Shown piece after piece: positions 47,235-51,210 of a DNA stretch of 51,210 nt. Every line of letters starts with the position of its first letter. The first letter of the stretch is position 1. A model generated the notes under the pieces. That model was not told the DNA's origin, did no database searches, and saw only the letters and a list, made by a program, of their open reading frames with translations. A program made the translations under genes and the position numbers. The stretch is taken from positions 1 through 51,210 of the forward strand of contig JWZX01003114.1 in NCBI GenBank assembly GCA_001275005.1, in the 5' to 3' direction. The stretch comes from Chrysochromulina tobinii. Lineage: Eukaryota; Haptophyta; Prymnesiales; Chrysochromulinaceae.

Positions 47235-48000
47235 GCCCTTGCTCAAGAACATGTCAGCGACGCCCGCCTGTCGGCCGACCTTGTACACGCGCTTGGAGGC
47301 GGAGAGCTCGTTCGTGTCCACGAGCTCGCCGTCCTTGATCACATCGAGGAGGAAGTCCACGGCGTAAGCGCCTTCCAAGTGGCGTTGATCGTGCTCACGC
47401 ACGGCTCCATCTCGCGCGAGCACGCAACCCTCACGGTGAGCGCTTCGGGCTCTGTGGTGGTGGCGGATCTTGGCTTGGCGCAGGGCACCAAGACAAGCGG
47501 CAAGCCGCTCGTGCCCAACAAGCCGCACCTTCTGCCGCCGGGGAGCTCGCTCACATTTGAGCGGTCTACGCGCACCTTCAAGCTGCGCGAGGGCGGCAGC
47601 GGCTTCGTGAGCGGTGAGGCGGGAGCAGCGGCCGTTGCACGCGCCCCCCAAAGTGCGGCCTCGCTCGACGATCTGCGCGTGCAGCCGGTGCTCCAGGTGT
47701 TGCGCGCAGGGGCCTCCGATTGCGAGCGCCCTCGACCCGATGGCTTCGTGCGCCTGATGAGTGTCGTAGCGAGCGCGGCGGTGCAGCGTGCGGGCTGCAC
47801 GGAGCTGGAGCTGGCGTCGCTGCCCGCGCGGTTCGTCAAAAGTCTTCGAGACGATCACGGAGGCGGGCGTGCTCCTTCTGCGCGCCCTCGATGGGCACGA
47901 GCCGGCGCTGCGCGTGCAGCCTCGCGTGCAGCCTCGCCTGCAGCTCGTGCCCGACCCTTCGCCGCCTTCGATCCTCTTCTTTGGCTTCAACGTTCCGCGA
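47235..48000. pseudogene. Broken FHA-domain gene, halves in opposite orientation
   Basis: Minus strand 47372 to 47235 encodes VDFLLDVIKDGELVDTNELS and RVYKVGRQAGVADMFL, the first half of an FHA domain. Plus strand from 47379 encodes LTHGSISREHATLTVSASGS, GTKTSGKPLVPNKPHLLP and SLTFERSTRTFKLRE, the second half with the SxxH phosphothreonine-binding site. The two are back to back, 6 bp apart. The plus piece continues to ARFVK, where an A4 run (about 47839) shifts the frame; the new frame goes on as VFETITEAGVLLLRALDGHE. The type is like PPP1R8/SNIP1 FHA domains. Start codons, stops and order do not give a working gene. Inside the inverted-repeat element. Confidence 0.6.
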
Positions 48001-48954
48001 GTAGAATGCGGTGCGCTCCAATGGCGTGGGTGCAGGGCGCACGCCGCCCGGCCCGATCTTTTTGAGCGCGCACTAGCCGCCCCTGGCCTGGGTGCGAAGC
48101 TCGGTTCCCTCGGCCGCTCGGCCGCCCCTCCTGACTACACACGTCCTGCTACGCACCGAGAGCATGCTTCTCCGAGGGCCTCTCCTTCTTTACTGTTGAG
48201 AGTGAGGCCCTCCACGGAGGCTGGGGTGGGGGCGAAAGAGTATTCTTTCGATCTTTCCCTCGAAAAAAAAGCACATGGTTGTGGGAAAGCCTTCACTGAG
48301 CCGCTCAAACTCGAAAACGTTCAAGGGGCGCGCCGGGTAAAAGCACTGGCGCGATGGCTGGCGGTGCATGAAGGTACGTGCGCGTGCGGGGGCGCGCGCG
48401 CGCGTGCCTGCTTCTCGCATCACTCCATGTGCCTGCAGGCTGCCACCCTCTGTGAACGCCCGCCGGCTGCTCCATCGGTTGCTAGGGATAGCGCGCGCTC
48501 GTGGGTGTGCTGGACAATGGCGTGAGGTGTGCGTGTGAGGCTGCTGCCGAAGGGGCGCCCAGCGTGTGTGAGGCTCTTGCTGCCAAAGGCTTCCGTAGGT
48601 AGGTGCGCCCGGTGTGTGGAAGGCCGCTGCCGAAGGCGCGCCTGGAGTGTGTGTGGCTGCTGCCAGCGCGAGCGCGCGCTTCGGTGTGTGTGAGTCTGCT
48701 GCATGGCGCGCCCGGGTGTGTGGGACTGCTGACCGGACGCGCGATGCACAACTTGTACCTGCCCGTCGGCTGCTGCTGCTCCTGCATGCGGTGCTTGCGC
48801 TCACGACTGCCATTGCCCCTCTCGCAGATGTGCCTAGGTATCGACACGGTGCGGCTACGCATCACCTCGTTCGGCAACACCATCACCTATCCCTGAGGAT
48901 CGATCGCCGCCGCAGGTATCGATCGCGTTGTAGGCCGAGCCAACGGGCGACCGC

Positions 48955-49260
48955 AACTCAACATTACGAAGCTGATCATGAAGCCGAAGCTGATCATGAA
49001 GCCGGGCGGCCGCACGAACCCAACGTAATGAAGCCGGGCGCCGAAACACGAAGCCGCCGTTATGAAGCCAGGCGCCGCATCACGAAGCCAACGTTAAGAA
49101 GCCGAGCGCCGCATTACGAAGCCGACGTTATGGAGCCGGGCGCCGCATTACGAAGCCGCCGTTATGAAGCCGGGCCGCATTACGAAGTCGGCGTTATGAA
49201 GCAGGCGCCGCATTATGAAGCTGGGCGCATTATGTTATGAAGCGGTTATGAAGCGCTTCA
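48955..49260. repeat. Subterminal degenerate tandem repeats
   Basis: A series of ATGAAGCCGGGCGCCGCATTACGAAGCC-like units (about 28-31 bp, e.g. gttatgaagccgggcgccgc), with CGTTATGAAGCC as the core. The left subterminal part (47050-47190) has the same words in mixed orientation (GCTTCATAACG / CGTTATGAAGC). Confidence 0.7.
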
Positions 49261-49305
49261 TAACACCGAATATGAAGTAGCTTCATACCAAAATGTTATG
49301 AAGTA

Positions 49306-49362
49306 CATTATGAATAACTTCCACATAATGAAGTTCATTTTGGACTTCATAACGGGACAGTG
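49306..49362 (-). repeat. Right terminal inverted repeat
   Basis: 57 bp, exact reverse complement of 46989-47045. Confidence 0.85.
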
Positions 49363-49779
49363 CACAACGGCGTTGATTGTGTATGTAATTTACAAGGAGA
49401 TGAAAATACGCAAACGTCAAACTGCGAACAGCACGTTCACGTTCGCACAGGTGCTCTGCGACGGTCCCGATCACTGAGAGCCCACGCACCGACGTCGTGC
49501 TCCCTGCGTGCTCCCGCCCCTCTGAGAGTTGTGAGTACGATTCGCGAGTCTAGCCGGCTACATACCCACCAATGGCTGCGCGGGTAAGCGCGGGATCGGC
49601 CGCCGCGAAAAAGCCTCTCGCTGACGCACCACTGTCGTACGGCTGTACGGTGGTCCGGATTCGAACTTCACCGGCCGTCCAGAGAGCGCTGGCGGCCCGC
49701 TTCCGCGCCTCACCGGCGCTAGCGTGCACGCGCTCGTTGCGGCGCTCATCCGTATGAGACGCGCGTGCGGCGCGATGGC
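49363..49779. other. Intergenic region
   Basis: 417 bp between the element and the MRH gene 3' end. The last 33 bp (from 49747) belong to the direct repeat with 51123. No gene recognised. Confidence 0.5.
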
Positions 49780-49834
49780 TCACGCCTTGTTCTCCTCGTA
49801 CGGAGTCGCCGCCTCGCCCGTGTCGTCGGCGAGT
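49747..49834. repeat. 88-bp direct repeat, first copy (second at 51123-51210)
   Basis: The two copies are identical over all 88 bp up to the window edge, 1376 bp apart. The base just to the left differs, so the left boundary is sharp. Confidence 0.9.
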
Positions 49835-50730
49835 GCTTGCTTCAGTGCGGGGTCCGTTTTATTACCCTGCGCCTCGGCGGCTTTCTCCCGAAGCTTCTCG
49901 ACGAATTTCTTCGTTTCCGCGTACGAGAACAGGCAGCCGTCTTTCACGAGGCCGGGCAGCTGCCTCCAGTACTCGATCTGCGGCACCGCCTCGATCCCCC
50001 GCTTCTGAGTGTACTTGAAGTTGTAAAAGTAGCCGCCGCCGAGATAGATGGGCACAGCTACACCCAGCAAGAGGATGAGAAAGAGCGAGCCCCCGCTCAG
50101 GCCGCTCGCGCCAGGGACGTCAGGGACGCCGCCGCCGGTGAGTGGGCCGGTGAACACAACCTGGTACTGCGGGTAGTTGGTCTCTGACGGCACAGGCATC
50201 CCGACTGTTGGGGCCGCATTGAAGATGTACAACACCTTGCGCCCCGACGTGCCCCCTTGGTAGTTGCACTGCAGCTGGTTTGCGCCGAAGCCCTGGCACA
50301 CCTGCGTGTCGAAGCTGCCGAGATAGCCGCAGCTGTCGGTGATGGGAGGCTGTGGGTTAGGGTCGCTGCCGTAGTACTGCATCGCGATCGGATTGTTGGT
50401 CGCCGAGCCTGAAGTGCATGTAACGCTGGCGGGAAGAGGGCCGCACGGAGTGAAGAAGTACCAGTGGTCATCCGTGTCCTGATCCAAGAAGTAGCCAGGC
50501 TTATTCATGGCTTTTTGGATGGCGGACAAGTCATAGTTGACTGTGCACGCAGCAAGCTCGGAACAAACCTCAGACAACTGATGGGCATGGCGCACACGGG
50601 GCGAGAAAGCAGTGCACTTACTTCCACCGCATGTGTATTTGCAATTATTGCTCGGCTGGGGGGAGCACGGACTCGCCGGCGCAGTCTGCGCGACCGTCGC
50701 GCTGAGCCACATCGCCGCCGCTGCTGCCAT
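49780..50730 (-). CDS. Mannose-6-phosphate-receptor-homology / Atg27-like type I membrane protein
   Basis: 316 residues from ATG 50730, chosen because MAAAAAMWLSATVAQTAPA is a good signal peptide; the frame is open to ATG 50874, which would bury it. The luminal part is Cys-rich with the MRH order (YDLSAIQK, WYFFTPCGPLP, CQGFGANQLQC, YIFNAAPTVG) and the closing GLSGGSLFLILLLGVAVPIYL transmembrane helix. A cytosolic tail follows (GIEAVPQIEYWRQLPGLVKDG..) with a coiled end. Relatives sort cargo between Golgi and endosomes; Atg27 works in autophagy membrane traffic. The IEYW part after the helix is typical of the Atg27/CIMR group. The 3' end is copied exactly at 51123-51210. Confidence 0.85.
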   Translation of the reverse strand: MAAAAAMWLSATVAQTAPASPCSPQPSNNCKYTCGGSKCTAFSPRVRHAHQLSEVCSELAACTVNYDLSAIQKAMNKPGYFLDQDTDDHWYFFTPCGPLPASVTCTSGSATNNPIAMQYYGSDPNPQPPITDSCGYLGSFDTQVCQGFGANQLQCNYQGGTSGRKVLYIFNAAPTVGMPVPSETNYPQYQVVFTGPLTGGGVPDVPGASGLSGGSLFLILLLGVAVPIYLGGGYFYNFKYTQKRGIEAVPQIEYWRQLPGLVKDGCLFSYAETKKFVEKLREKAAEAQGNKTDPALKQALADDTGEAATPYEENKA

Positions 50731-51122
50731 CCTGGGACTCGCCAAGTTCAGCCACGACAGTGCGGTCTTCCTCGGCGAGCCCGGGAAAAGCCAAAGGGGA
50801 AAGCGTCCGAAACGTAGCTCTTCACGTTCACGGCAAGTCTCTGACGAGTCGCCTCTAGGTGGAACCCCTGTCATTTCCGCCAACTCGATTCCACCACTGC
50901 TGGCTTCCGTTTGGCGTCTGTTGTTTAGGAACAGGTCGGAGCACGGAGGTAGGAAAGACCATCCTCGAGCGACCAGGAATCCGGTGTCGGGGGTTTTGTT
51001 ATCGAATTTGGGTGGGTTTGTTAACAGTATATGTATCCTATGCTTCTCTCATGTATCGTGAATGTATCGTGAATGTCTATTGAAGTTTCAGTTTGTGTCC
51101 CGTTAAGATACATGACAAGATA
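50731..51122. other. Upstream region of the MRH gene and spacer to its copy
   Basis: Includes the 5' extension of the MRH frame, then AT-richer DNA with a short tandem ATGTATCGTGA (about 51051-51073) and GATACAT words. No other gene. Confidence 0.4.
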
Positions 51123-51155
51123 CATCCGTATGAGACGCGCGTGCGGCGCGATGGC

Positions 51156-51210
51156 TCACGCCTTGTTCTCCTCGTACGGAGTCGCCGCCTCGCCCGTGTC
51201 GTCGGCGAGT
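51156..51210 (-). CDS. 3' end of a second MRH gene copy (partial)
   Basis: The final 55 bases repeat 49780-49834 exactly, coding the same last 18 residues and stop (...EAATPYEENKA). It runs off the window, so it is either the 3' end of a tandem duplicate gene or an assembly repeat. Confidence 0.5.
   Translation of the reverse strand, partial: LADDTGEAATPYEENKA

Larger units (their letters stand above)
46989..49362. mobile_element. 2.37-kb element with perfect 57-bp terminal inverted repeats
   Basis: Bases 46989-47045 and 49306-49362 are exact reverse complements (57/57), starting CACTGTCCCGTTATGAAG. Flanking dinucleotides are CA on both sides, a possible 2-bp target duplication. Near each end are many more gTTAtGAAGC/GCTTCATAAC words, up to a tandem array on the right (about 49020-49260). 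No transposase was recognised, so it is non-autonomous or derived. It carries FHA-domain gene pieces. It may be a MITE-like or foldback element with captured genes. Confidence 0.75.

Noticed and set aside
48955-49260. CRISPR-like array
   Set aside because: Units are degenerate, directly adjacent and without unique spacers; they are subterminal repeats of the element in a eukaryotic context.
49283-49489. Minus-strand frame with the peptide YEVQNELHYVEV, and its plus-strand twin near 46990
   Set aside because: The shared peptide comes from the terminal inverted repeats themselves, not from a duplicated gene.
49655-49710. tRNA-like T-loop GGATTCGAAC
   Set aside because: The stem bases on each side do not pair and no D-arm or anticodon arm can be drawn around it.

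Overview
The window is nuclear DNA of a GC-rich eukaryotic microbe, most likely a plastid-bearing alga; a haptophyte is my best guess, not a proof. Reasons: spliceosomal introns can be placed exactly (cyclin, PDI, ABC1 kinase, NIPA, ThrE-like, two-pore channel); the proteins are eukaryotic (HECT ligase, cyclin with D-box, KDEL-tailed PDI, SFT2, MRH receptor); there is a PDZ-ferredoxin of plastid or mitochondrial type; and GH7 and GT29 enzymes sit side by side with an OSCA/TMEM63 and a two-pore channel, a mix known from marine algae. Introns are few, 91-199 bp, with donors mostly GTGCGY or similar. No operons, rRNA, tRNA or CRISPR array were seen.

Layout. 1-1278 (-): an acylated coiled-coil protein running off the left edge. 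1438-4972 (+): HECT E3 ligase. 5056-7263 (-): DTW/pseudouridine-synthase fusion. 7440-10505 (-) and 10565-12016 (+): a large helical-repeat protein and a DCX-like/sialyltransferase, divergent and 59 bp apart. 12875-13516 (-) and 13911-15369 (+): a small unknown and an A/B-type cyclin. 16252-18052 (+): ShKT-thioredoxin PDI. 18743-20838 (-) and 21012-22553 (+): ABC1 kinase and FIH-like hydroxylase. 22857-23627 (-): PDZ-ferredoxin. 24273-27962 (-) and 28142-29350 (+): OSCA/TMEM63-like channel and anchored GH7-like hydrolase. 29452-30456 (+): fructosamine kinase. 30457-31990: a gene-poor stretch with a broken reading frame. 31991-34942 (+): NIPA-like transporter, J protein, AlkB-like dioxygenase. 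35294-42968 (-): ThrE-like carrier, J-Rieske fusion, two-pore Ca2+/cation channel. 43261-44790 (+): EF-hand-like unknown. 45176-46922 (-): FAH/hydratase-family enzyme and SFT2. 46989-49362: a 2.37-kb element with perfect 57-bp terminal inverted repeats and a broken FHA-domain gene inside. 49780-50730 (-): MRH/Atg27-like receptor, whose 3' end is repeated exactly at the right edge.

The genes are ordinary housekeeping and signalling genes without a shared pathway, so neighbours say little about function. The most unusual parts are (a) introns and an in-frame insertion built from related 10-11 bp degenerate tandem repeats and bordered by duplicated exon sequence (two-pore channel and ThrE-like genes), which look like recent intron birth; (b) the inverted-repeat element carrying FHA-domain pieces in opposite orientations; (c) several uncommon domain fusions (DTW+RluA, DCX-like+GT29, J+Rieske, PDZ+ferredoxin); and (d) a GTTCAC(A/G) octamer repeatedly found just upstream of start codons in gene orientation.

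Three otherwise clean frames are broken by single-base changes in short homopolymers (HECT, J-Rieske, FHA piece); sequencing error is as likely as real mutation.
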